The notes: generated from the letters alone by a model not told the origin. A stretch of DNA of 6,267 bases from an uncultured Clostridia bacterium (GCA_946055715.1 CAMGGT010000062.1:1-6267), one strand, 5' to 3'. Positions 1 to 5,624 are shown, counted from the first letter of the stretch. Numbers and translations are program-made.

Positions 1-54
1 CCCCCCCCCCCCCCCCCCCCCCCCCTCTCCCCTTTTTTCAAAAACCCCCCCCCC
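1..54. repeat. Low-complexity C-rich edge (C25 and C10 runs)
   Basis: The first 25 bases are all C. A short T6/A5 mix follows, then a second run of ten C at 45-54. Nothing coding is visible. The sequence is unlike the balanced GC-rich DNA beside it. At a contig edge such a run is most easily explained as a sequencing or assembly artefact (poly-G reads, reverse complemented), although a real homopolymer tract cannot be excluded. From 55 to 121 I see no gene and no convincing terminator for the dnaC-like gene that ends at 122. Confidence 0.7.
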
Positions 55-121
55 AAAGGACAGGTATCTTCCTTACATTCGTTTCTTCGCGGTTGCGATT
101 CTGTTGGTCTTTGGGCGGCGG

Positions 122-1087
122 TTACTTCTGATAGCGGACGTCTGCACCGCGGAACACCAGCGGGCGGAAGTGTCCCAGCAGGCGGCTGGCGATCCGGTCA
201 TCATACCGGGCGCGGATGTCTGCGGGTGAGAGGTTGGAGCTGATGACGGTGGGCAAGCCGCGGTTGAGGCGGGTATTGATGAGGTTATACAGGCAGCTGA
301 CGCTGAACGAGGTCTGAAACTCGGTGCCGAGGTCGTCCATCACCAACAGTTCGCACCGCTCATAGGGGTCTGCCTGAAAATCCGCCTCGCCCCGCCCGGA
401 GTGGAAGCGGTCATGTTCGTAGGCAGAGATGATGTTCTGCGCACTTTCATAGCGGACATCAAAGCCCCGTTCGATGACGCGGCGGGCAATGGCGGTAGAG
501 AGATGGGTCTTGCCGAGACCCGTGTGGCCGATCATGAGCAGATTGCCCGAGCGGCCGGGCAGAAATGCCTCGGCATAGTCGCGGGCGGCGGTGAGATTGC
601 GCTGCATTTGTTCGCGGTCTTCGCCCTGATAATATTCCAGCGAAAAGTTCTCAAAGCTCTGTCTGTCGGCCAGATGACCGATGCCCCCGCAACGGAAGGC
701 CTCCATGGTCAGCGCCTTTTTGAAGCAGGGGCACATGCGCCCGTCATCCGTATAGCCGGTGTCGCGGCAGGCCTTGCAGGCATAGCGCGGCTCGGTCTCA
801 TCCGAGGGTAGCCCCAGATGGCGCAAAAGGTCCTGACGCGCCTGTTGCAGGGAGAGATTTTCTTCCCGCAGGGCGTCAAGGTCGCGGGTTTTTTCCGGGG
901 AATTGGGGCGGCAGGCGATCTCAAACAGGCGCATGGAGGTGCGGCCGAGCGCGCGGTCGATCTCCGCCGCTTCGGGGCTGTTTGCATACAGGGCCAGGCG
1001 GCGGTTTTCTGCCTCTGCCTCGGCGCGGGTGCGGCGGGCGGCATATTCATCCTTGATGCGGCGAAAGATGTCCTGATTGTAGGCCAT
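122..1087 (-). CDS. dnaC: DnaC/DnaI-type helicase loader, AAA+ ATPase
   Basis: A 321-residue ATP-binding protein of the DnaC/DnaI/IstB AAA+ family, which in Firmicutes loads the replicative helicase onto DNA at the origin and at restarted forks. The N-terminal ~95 residues are charged and probably helical. They are followed by a cysteine cluster that likely binds zinc (CKAC at 104-107, CPC at 119-121), as in the helicase-binding N-terminal part of DnaI-like loaders. The ATPase domain has Walker A GHTGLGKT (187-194), Walker B LLVMDD (247-252), a sensor-1-like VISSN (281-285) and a RIASRLL segment (298-304) that probably carries the arginine finger. It starts 35 bp after the DnaD-domain gene, with AAAGGAG (1094-1100) six bases before the ATG, so the two are probably co-transcribed. 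IstB transposition helper is the alternative for this family, but no transposase is near and the cysteine cluster fits a loader. The family is clear; exact dnaC versus dnaI naming is convention. Confidence 0.93.
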   Translation of the reverse strand: MAYNQDIFRRIKDEYAARRTRAEAEAENRRLALYANSPEAAEIDRALGRTSMRLFEIACRPNSPEKTRDLDALREENLSLQQARQDLLRHLGLPSDETEPRYACKACRDTGYTDDGRMCPCFKKALTMEAFRCGGIGHLADRQSFENFSLEYYQGEDREQMQRNLTAARDYAEAFLPGRSGNLLMIGHTGLGKTHLSTAIARRVIERGFDVRYESAQNIISAYEHDRFHSGRGEADFQADPYERCELLVMDDLGTEFQTSFSVSCLYNLINTRLNRGLPTVISSNLSPADIRARYDDRIASRLLGHFRPLVFRGADVRYQK

Positions 1088-1122
1088 GGGTGGCTCCTTT
1101 CCTTCTATGGGCGAAGTGGCGG

Positions 1123-2196
1123 TCAGGTTTTTTTGTCGGGGTCAAGCAGTTTTTGGGCGACCTCTTTGCCGTAACTGCGCTCCAGCGCCTTGGCAAAAAA
1201 ATCGTCGGTGTCAAAACTGCCCCCGCCGATGGGTGCGGGCGCAGGGGCGCGGCGGGGTGCGGGTCTTTGCGCGGTGCGGGCGAGTTTTTCGCGTTGCAGC
1301 AGGGCCTCCACCGATGCCAGGTCGCGGCATCCGGCCTCATACCAGCGGGTCAGGATCTTGTCCACATAGCCCACGGGTGCTTTTTGCTTGGTGTCTACCG
1401 TGATGTCATAGGCCAGGCCGATGATTTCCATGTCATAGCCGAGATCCACCACCCAGCGGGCAAAACATTCCCTTTCTTTGGGGCTGAGGGTACGGTCGCC
1501 GAAGCCGAACAGGCGGCGGAGCTTTCCCTCGGCGGAAGCGGCGCGTTCCCGGCGTTTGAAGTGGGCGTCCAGTGCCTCGGTGGTGTCGATGCCGTCGTCA
1601 TACAGACCGATGGCCAGCTTTTCCAGATAGCGCAGGGTCTTTTTGCCGCTGCGCACGCAGTGGTTGACCAGCGTCAGTATGTAGGTGTCGTCCAGCCCCA
1701 GCTGTTCCGACAGGCCCACGATCACGGCCATCTCGGAGGGGTTGAAGTGCCGCCCCATCTGCTGTTGGCAGGCATCCAGCAGGGGCAGAAGGTCGTGCTT
1801 TTCAATATAGGCGGCGTTTTCGCTCTCGGCACGGGGGGCAAGTTCCCGCGCGGAGGCAAGAAGGGGTGCCTTTTTGGTTTTGCCTGCGTTGTCTGCCGAC
1901 ACGGGAGAACCGGCATTTTGGGGGGCTGTCGCCCCACCGGTCGCAAGAGGGGTGTTTTCGGGTGCGGCAGAAGGCGCAATACCCGCTTCCTGCCAGTAGG
2001 CAAGGGCACCCCGCACACGCGCCTGACTGCATCCGGCGGCTTTAGCCAGCGCGGCGGGGGTGGGGGGCGTGCCTGCAAGCAGGCACACAAGCACGCGCAG
2101 ATCCTCTGCTGTGGCTTCCGACAGCAACTGCGAGCCGGGCAGGGTCGAAAGGGCGGCGGGCAGGGCCGCCCAACGGTCGTTTGTTTGTTCTGTCAT
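1123..2196 (-). CDS. DnaD-domain replication initiation protein
   Basis: A 357-residue protein of the DnaD/DnaB (Firmicute primosome) superfamily, which remodels origin DNA and recruits the helicase loader. Residues ~27-75 look like a winged-helix DDBH1-type domain (SEATAEDLRVLVCLL, then a helix-turn-helix-like segment ending in ALAYWQEAGI). Residues ~80-125 form a low-complexity linker. Two DDBH2-like helical domains follow. The first is at ~135-215, with LRYLEKLAIGLYDDGI (188-203). The second is at ~224-300, with the family hallmark YVDKILTRWYEAGC (277-290). A Pro/Ala-rich linker (~311-326) leads to a short C-terminal helix (FDTDDFFAKALERSYG). Winged helix plus two DDBH2 domains resembles Bacillus DnaB more than DnaD (about 230 residues), so no symbol is given. 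AAGGA lies seven to eight bases before the ATG. The gene sits between rex and the dnaC-like loader, its expected partner. Confidence 0.92.
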   Translation of the reverse strand: MTEQTNDRWAALPAALSTLPGSQLLSEATAEDLRVLVCLLAGTPPTPAALAKAAGCSQARVRGALAYWQEAGIAPSAAPENTPLATGGATAPQNAGSPVSADNAGKTKKAPLLASARELAPRAESENAAYIEKHDLLPLLDACQQQMGRHFNPSEMAVIVGLSEQLGLDDTYILTLVNHCVRSGKKTLRYLEKLAIGLYDDGIDTTEALDAHFKRRERAASAEGKLRRLFGFGDRTLSPKERECFARWVVDLGYDMEIIGLAYDITVDTKQKAPVGYVDKILTRWYEAGCRDLASVEALLQREKLARTAQRPAPRRAPAPAPIGGGSFDTDDFFAKALERSYGKEVAQKLLDPDKKT

Positions 2197-2225
2197 GGTA
2201 TGATCCTTGTTTTTGGTATTCGGTG

Positions 2226-2258
2226 GCGGAACTGTCCGCCGACGGCAGACAGTTCCGC
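2226..2258. repeat. Near-perfect hairpin, palindromic element copy 1
   Basis: GCGGAACTGTC (2226-2236) is the exact reverse complement of GACAGTTCCGC (2248-2258). Inside it, after one C/A mismatch, GCC (2238-2240) pairs with GGC (2244-2246) around a GAC loop, giving a stem of about 15 bp. It lies 29 bp upstream of the DnaD-domain start, between rex and that gene. No T run follows on either strand, so it is not a standard intrinsic terminator. Copy 2 is 99 bp away. A REP-like repeat or an RNA-processing or stability element would fit. Confidence 0.75.
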
Positions 2259-2327
2259 GAAAGATCCGCGCGGCAGGGCGGCGCGGGGGTGTGTCCGTGT
2301 CGGTTCATCCGGGACGGTCGTTGCTCC

Positions 2328-2354
2328 CTGCCATCCGCCGACGGCGGGCAGTTT
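2328..2354. repeat. Palindromic element copy 2 (degenerate)
   Basis: The stretch 2334-2354 matches 2235-2255 of copy 1 at 18 of 21 positions, sharing the core TCCGCCGACGGC and a following CAGTT. It has its own CCGCC-GAC-GGCGG hairpin (2335-2347), but the outer stem is imperfect (CTGCC at 2328-2332 against GGCAG at 2347-2351). It lies 37 bp downstream of the rex stop, in the direction of transcription. The rest of the 195-bp rex-dnaD spacer shows no gene. Confidence 0.6.
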
Positions 2355-2391
2355 CACAGAAAAAACCGTGCGGCAAAGGGGTGCGGGGCGG

Positions 2392-3114
2392 TTATTTGTC
2401 TTCTTCCCGCCCTTTGTCCGACGCCTGCCCCTTTGAAGTGCGCAGGCGGTAGCACAGGCCGAGCAGGGCATCCGAGAGGTGCATATTCTCAATTTCCATG
2501 CCGTCGATGTGCAGGTCCAGTTCCGTGTCGGAAAAATTCCAGATGCCCCGCACGCCTGCACACGCCAGCATTTCTGCCATGGGCTGTGCCTGTTCGCGCG
2601 GGACGGCCAGCACGGCCAGGTCGACCTTGTGACGGCGGCACCATGTCTCTGCCTCTTCAGCGGGCAGAACGGGCAGGCCGGCCACTGTCTGTCCCACAAG
2701 AGCGGGGTCTTTTTCAAAAATGGCCAGTTTGCGGATGCCGCGGCGCTCCAGCATGGCGGAGGAGACGAGCGAGTGCCCCAGATGCCCCAGCCCCACAAAC
2801 ACCGCGCTGTAATGCTCGTTGACCCCCAAAAGTTCCCCGATCTTGTCATAGAGGTACTGCACATGATAGCCGTATCCCTGCTGGCCGAACCCGCCGAAGC
2901 AGTTGAGGTCCTGGCGGATCTGGGAGGCGGTGACGCACATCCGCTGTGAAAGCTCCGAGGAGCTGATGCGCGCCTTGCCCTCACGGAGCAACTGCCCCAG
3001 ATAGCGGTGATAGCGGGGCAACCGCCGGATGACCGCCGTAGAGACGGCGCGATCCTGGGGTGCAGATCGCCTGCTTGGAGGGTAGATCCCTTTGACTTTG
3101 TCGATGTGTTCCAT
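2392..3114 (-). CDS. rex: Rex-family redox-sensing transcriptional repressor (divergent)
   Basis: A 240-residue Rex-family protein. Canonical Rex dimers bind operators when NAD+ dominates and let go when NADH rises. The N-terminal winged helix spans ~22-90: RRLPRYHRYLGQL (30-42), the ISSSEL segment (50-55), the recognition helix TASQIRQDL (62-70) and the wing FGGFGQQGYGY (73-83). A Rossmann domain follows, with VGLGHLGHSL (107-116), IFEKDP (132-137) and the C-terminal swapped helix around NFSDTELDLHIDG and MHLSDALL. Compared with Thermus Rex, Y98 corresponds to S119, D188 to H212, K47 to Q68 and R58 to Q79, while R16 is kept as R37. The reading frame stays open far upstream (to 3627), but the Rex homology and GGAGGA at 3121-3126 fix the start at 3114. 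The protein has a ~20-residue N-terminal extension and a short charged tail, longer than the usual ~210. Family membership is firm; normal NADH response is doubtful. Confidence 0.92.
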   Translation of the reverse strand: MEHIDKVKGIYPPSRRSAPQDRAVSTAVIRRLPRYHRYLGQLLREGKARISSSELSQRMCVTASQIRQDLNCFGGFGQQGYGYHVQYLYDKIGELLGVNEHYSAVFVGLGHLGHSLVSSAMLERRGIRKLAIFEKDPALVGQTVAGLPVLPAEEAETWCRRHKVDLAVLAVPREQAQPMAEMLACAGVRGIWNFSDTELDLHIDGMEIENMHLSDALLGLCYRLRTSKGQASDKGREEDK

Positions 3115-3120
3115 GGCTTT

Positions 3121-3126
3121 TCCTCC
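3121..3126 (-). promoter_or_regulatory. Ribosome binding site of rex
   Basis: GGAGGA on the minus strand, six bases before the ATG at 3114. It decides the rex start, because the open frame continues about 510 bases further upstream without a stop but without Rex homology. Confidence 0.8.
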
Positions 3127-3169
3127 GACAAGTAGTGGGGTAGAGGGTGAAAATACGGGGGTTTGGCGG

Positions 3170-3235
3170 TTTTCCACATTTTCAACTGTGGAATATGTGG
3201 AAAACCCATGTGAAAAACAGGCCGATTGTGGAAAA
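3170..3235. promoter_or_regulatory. Cluster of five DnaA-box-like sites
   Basis: The plus strand has TTTTCCACA at 3170-3178. The minus strand has TATTCCACA (3187-3195), TTTTCCACA (3196-3204), TTTTTCACA (3209-3217) and TTTTCCACA (3227-3235). Three differ from the consensus TTATCCACA at one position only, and the second and third are directly abutted. TTTTCCACAT (3170-3179) and ATGTGGAAAA (3195-3204) also form an exact 10-bp inverted repeat around 15 bases. Density, mixed orientation and close spacing resemble Firmicute DnaA-binding regions. No dnaA, dnaN or rpmH is near, so a regulatory or titration site is more likely than the main origin. Confidence 0.6.
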
Positions 3236-3242
3236 CTATTCT

Positions 3243-3278
3243 GCATTTTGCCCAAAACAGGAGGCATTTTTGCCCAAA
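3243..3278. repeat. Direct repeat pair, 21-bp pitch
   Basis: GCATTTTGCCCAAAA (3243-3257) is followed by GCATTTTTGCCCAAA (3264-3278). The two differ by a one-base shift in T-run length. The start-to-start distance of 21 bp is two helical turns, the usual geometry for cooperative protein binding on one face of DNA. It lies just upstream of the DnaA-box-like cluster relative to rex transcription. The binding factor is unknown. Confidence 0.5.
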
Positions 3279-3370
3279 GTCGGCCTATTGGCGACACAAA
3301 GCGGGGGTTTTGACGATATTTCGCCTTTGAAGTGTCGGTTGCGGCGGAAAAAACGCTCTGTTGACACCTC

Positions 3371-3416
3371 TGCAGGGGATGAACAGGGGCAAAGAAACTT
3401 GCGGCCCAAACCTGCA
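3371..3416 (-). terminator. Possible hairpin downstream of tsaD
   Basis: TGCAGG (3371-3376) pairs with CCTGCA (3411-3416), and inside it GGG (3386-3388) pairs with CCC (3405-3407) and GCAA (3389-3392) with TTGC (3399-3402), with bulges. On the minus strand it lies about 60 bases after the tsaD stop. A T6 run (3353-3348) comes about 17 bases after the stem, too far for a textbook intrinsic terminator. It could be a weak terminator or chance pairing. Confidence 0.25.
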
Positions 3417-3476
3417 CTTCAGAGACGACATCACAGCCGACAACTTTGCGCGCCTGTGCGCGGTTGCGGGCGGTTT

Positions 3477-4562
3477 TCAGATGCTGTCGGCGGCAGAAGC
3501 GTTGAGTGAGACATCCGCCAGATGCCCCGCCAGGTATTCGCGGTAGCCCTGGGCGCACACCATCAGCCCGTTGTCTCCGCACAGAGACAGGGGGGGCAGG
3601 GAGAGCGAAATGCCGCGCTTTTTGCACAGGCGGCGTAGCGCCTGCCGCAGGTGCGAGTTGGCAGAAACGCCGCCCGCGGCCACCAGCGGACAGCCGGGGA
3701 AGCGGTCAAGCGCCAGCTCTGTCTGGCGGCAGACGGCCTCGACGGCCTCGTAGGTAAAGGCGGCGGCAAATTCCGCCGGGGAAAAGGGCTCGTTCTTCTG
3801 GCGGTGGTGATGGATGAGGTTGACCGAGGCGGTCTTCAGCCCCGAGAAGGAAAAGTCGGCCGTGCCGTCATGCAGGGCGGGGGAGGGCAGGTGCAGTTCT
3901 CCCCGGCGGAAGGCGGGAGAGGCCGCGTAGCCATTGAGGGTGGGGTCTGACGGGCAGAGGGCGGCAAAGCCCTCTGCGGCCAGGCGGTCAAAGGCCGCGC
4001 CGGCCGGATAGGGCAGACCCAGCAGGCGCCCCACCTTGTCAAACGACTCGCCGATGGCATCGTCGCGGGTGGCACCGATCTCCTCATAGTCGCACCAGGT
4101 AGCGGCGTGATAGAGCGAAGTGTGCCCGCCGGATACTACCAGTGCCAGAAAGGGGGGCGCTTCGGGGGCGGGGGCCTCCGTGCTTTCCACCCAGGCGGCG
4201 GCCACGTGGGCCTTCATGTGGTTGACCGAAACCAGCGGGATGTCGTGGGCAAAGGAAAATGCCTTGGCAAAATTGACCCCTACCAGCAGGGCGCCGATCA
4301 GCCCCGGATGGGAGGTCACTGCCACAAGCCCGACCTCCGAGGGAGAGATCCCTGCCTCCGAGAGGGCGTCGGTTGCCAGGGCAGAAATGGATTCAATATG
4401 GGCGCGGCTGGCGATCTCGGGTACCACGCCGCCATACAGCCGATGCACCGGCACCTGGCTGTTGATGCGATTGGCACAGGGAGAGAGGCGGCCGTCAGGG
4501 TCGGCGCGGAGGATGCCCACCGCCGTTTCGTCACAGGAACTTTCAATTCCGAGAATATACAT
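3477..4562 (-). CDS. tsaD: tRNA N6-threonylcarbamoyladenosine (t6A37) synthase subunit TsaD
   Basis: TsaD/Gcp/Kae1 transfers threonylcarbamoyl from threonylcarbamoyl-AMP to A37 of ANN-decoding tRNAs in the cytoplasm, together with TsaB and TsaE. The 361 residues (family usually about 340) begin MYILGIESSCDETAVG, the ASKHA nucleotide-binding start. HMKAH (115-119) supplies the metal-binding histidines, SGGHT (144-148) the phosphate loop, AGGVSAN (296-302) the second ATP motif, and LCGDNG (327-332) the conserved metal Asp (D330). The usual GPGL loop reads SHPGL here (84-88). The start is fixed by homology and by AAAGGA (4573-4578) ten bases upstream; the frame is open further upstream but unrelated. 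It follows rimI after 104 bp, matching the rimI-tsaD order of Firmicutes. tsaB and tsaE, usually close, are absent, so they must lie elsewhere. Confidence 0.97.
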   Translation of the reverse strand: MYILGIESSCDETAVGILRADPDGRLSPCANRINSQVPVHRLYGGVVPEIASRAHIESISALATDALSEAGISPSEVGLVAVTSHPGLIGALLVGVNFAKAFSFAHDIPLVSVNHMKAHVAAAWVESTEAPAPEAPPFLALVVSGGHTSLYHAATWCDYEEIGATRDDAIGESFDKVGRLLGLPYPAGAAFDRLAAEGFAALCPSDPTLNGYAASPAFRRGELHLPSPALHDGTADFSFSGLKTASVNLIHHHRQKNEPFSPAEFAAAFTYEAVEAVCRQTELALDRFPGCPLVAAGGVSANSHLRQALRRLCKKRGISLSLPPLSLCGDNGLMVCAQGYREYLAGHLADVSLNASAADSI

Positions 4563-4626
4563 ACCGTATGTTTCCTTTGAGGTCTGACCCTCCGCGGCGC
4601 GGGGCGTCACAGCCGGATGCGCCTTC

Positions 4627-4655
4627 GGGGGCAGGGGTTTGCGGGGTTTGCGGGG
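4627..4655 (+). other. G-quadruplex motif in rimI-tsaD gap
   Basis: Four G tracts on the plus strand, GGGGG (4627-4631), GGGG (4634-4637), GGGG (4643-4646) and GGGG (4652-4655), are separated by loops of 2, 5 and 5 bases. The last two loops are identical (TTTGC), so it is also a short tandem repeat of GGGGTTTGC. It lies on the template strand for the rimI-tsaD transcript, so the RNA would carry the C-rich complement. A role is not shown. Confidence 0.55.
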
Positions 4656-4666
4656 TGTGGCGGCCG

Positions 4667-5158
4667 TCAGGTCTCCGGTCGGGGAAACCGACAGGTCATG
4701 ATGACGGCATCTTCTGTGGGGTGGCGGTAATAGCGGCGGCGCAGACCCGTTTCGGCATAGCCCACGGCGGCATACAGCCGCTGTGCGGGCAGGCCGGAGG
4801 CGCGCACCTCCAGATAGCCGTTTGTGTTGCCCTCCGAAAGCAGGGCGGCATGCACCCGCTCCATCAGCCCGCGGCCGATGCCGCGGCGGCGGTGGGCGGG
4901 CAGGGTCGCCACCCGCAATATCTCCCATTCGGGCGACACCACGCGAAACAGCACTTCCCCCACAAGACAGCCCCCGTCTGCCAGGCAGAGCAGGGTGCGA
5001 CAGCAGTCGCAGGCAAGGTGTTCCCGCAGGGCGGCCTCGCTCCACGGGTCGCCAAAGCAACAGGCCTCCAGCGCCGCAAGTGCGGGCAGGTCGTCTGCCG
5101 TGGCCGGGCGGAAGGTATAGCCGGATAGCGGCGCGGGCGTGGCGGTTCGTTCACTCAC
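4667..5158 (-). CDS. rimI: RimI-type GNAT protein N-alpha-acetyltransferase
   Basis: A 163-residue GNAT-fold enzyme that uses acetyl-CoA to acetylate protein N-termini; in E. coli RimI acts on ribosomal protein S18. The acetyl-CoA loop is RRRGIGRGLM (90-99, RxxGxG). The C-terminal RimI signature is complete: YLEVRASGLPAQRLY (115-129), GYAETGLRRRYY (133-144) and HPTEDAVIM (146-154), with a conserved Tyr near the active site. It begins with GTG inside the end of ywlE: GTGAGTGA contains the rimI start and the ywlE stop, an 8-bp overlap that implies translational coupling. A GGAGG lies about 12 bases upstream, and no later start would keep the domain. The first ~13 residues precede the fold. Its place before tsaD is the classic Firmicute arrangement. 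The true substrate here is not shown by the sequence. Confidence 0.93.
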   Translation of the reverse strand: MSERTATPAPLSGYTFRPATADDLPALAALEACCFGDPWSEAALREHLACDCCRTLLCLADGGCLVGEVLFRVVSPEWEILRVATLPAHRRRGIGRGLMERVHAALLSEGNTNGYLEVRASGLPAQRLYAAVGYAETGLRRRYYRHPTEDAVIMTCRFPRPET

Positions 5159-5624
5159 TTTGGGTCAAGGCCTCCCTGATGCGCCGCAGGGTCTGACAAT
5201 ACAGGTCCACATCCCCGCCAAACGGGTCGGGAATGTCGCCCAGCAGGGTCAGCTTGCCTGCCTGCTCGGGCAGATAGAAGAGCAGGGCAGACAGGTGAGC
5301 GGGAGAAAGACAAAAGATCTTTTCGCAGGCGGCGGCAATGTCCGGCGTGATCTGCCGGGCGGTGTGCGCCTCGTAGTTGTTGGTGGGGGTGCAGGGGATG
5401 CCCTCTGCGTGCAGAGCGGCGACGGCGTTGGGGTGGATGGGGTCGCCTTCCCGCGCGGCGATGCCGCAGCTGACGGCGCGGACGGCTTCGCCCGCGTGCA
5501 GATCGTTGAACACCGCCGCGGCCATGGGCGAGCGGCAGGTGTTGCCCGTGCAGACAAAGCAGACCGTGCGCGGGGCGGTGGGGGCGGCGTCCTTTTGCGG
5601 GCGCTCGGCCAAAGCGGTGGCCAT
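5151..5624 (-). CDS. ywlE: Low-molecular-weight phosphatase, YwlE-type protein-arginine phosphatase
   Basis: A 157-residue cytoplasmic enzyme of the low-molecular-weight protein tyrosine phosphatase fold. The P-loop is CTGNTCRSPMA, with nucleophile Cys25 and Arg31 (C-x5-R). The general-acid loop is DIPDPFGGDVDLY, with Asp133 the likely acid. In Bacillus YwlE a Thr in the P-loop (CTGNTCR) gives preference for phospho-arginine over phospho-tyrosine; the same Thr is present at position 29. I therefore infer that it reverses McsB arginine phosphorylation, which marks proteins for ClpCP; no mcsB lies in the window. The first ~18 residues are an extra Ala/Pro-rich leader. AAAGGAGG (5631-5638) sits six bases before the ATG, the best ribosome binding site in the window. 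It overlaps rimI by 8 bp and is first gene of the minus-strand unit, divergent from tspO. Confidence 0.92.
   Translation of the reverse strand: MATALAERPQKDAAPTAPRTVCFVCTGNTCRSPMAAAVFNDLHAGEAVRAVSCGIAAREGDPIHPNAVAALHAEGIPCTPTNNYEAHTARQITPDIAAACEKIFCLSPAHLSALLFYLPEQAGKLTLLGDIPDPFGGDVDLYCQTLRRIREALTQSE

Larger units (their letters stand above)
3115..3476. other. tsaD-rex intergenic region (362 bp), regulatory
   Basis: No credible gene lies here; the open frames on both strands lack homology and are read-through of GC-rich sequence. The part next to rex (about 3160-3330) is clearly more AT-rich than the flanking genes. It holds a cluster of DnaA-box-like 9-mers, a 15-bp direct repeat at a 21-bp pitch, and, nearer tsaD, a long imperfect hairpin (3371-3416). 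A promoter for rex is expected, but no -35/-10 pair is convincing by eye, and no full Rex operator (two TTGTGAA/TTGTTAA half sites) is visible. Confidence 0.7.

Noticed and set aside
122..1087. IstB helper of an IS21-type insertion sequence
   Set aside because: No istA transposase or terminal inverted repeats, and the cysteine cluster and DnaD-domain neighbour fit a chromosomal helicase loader.
1090..2436. A 448-codon open frame on the plus strand opposite the DnaD-domain gene
   Set aside because: It is antisense to a clearly recognised gene, has no domain, is Gly/Arg-rich low complexity, and is what high GC gives when stops are rare.
3209..3217. A Rex operator (TTGTGAA-type) upstream of rex
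   Set aside because: Only one half-site-like TGTGAAA is present; the inverted partner at the right spacing is missing.
3361..3366. TTGACA as a plus-strand -35 promoter element
   Set aside because: No -10 like hexamer follows at 16-18 bp, and no plus-strand gene lies downstream.
3115..3476. Main chromosomal origin oriC
   Set aside because: DnaA-like boxes are present, but no dnaA, dnaN, rpmH or clear AT-rich unwinding stretch adjoins them, so only a DnaA-binding or regulatory role is suggested.
3147..3509. Small plus-strand proteins in the tsaD-rex region
   Set aside because: No good ribosome binding site or recognisable motif, and the translation simply covers the DnaA-box-like repeats and the tsaD end.
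3115..3627. An N-terminal extension of rex to 411 residues
   Set aside because: The extra 171 residues show no family similarity, cross the regulatory region and the end of tsaD, and GGAGGA plus homology place the start at 3114.
4563..5060. A longer TsaD beginning inside rimI (527 codons)
   Set aside because: The extension lies out of frame over rimI and the G-rich gap. TsaD homology begins precisely at MYILGIESSCDE.
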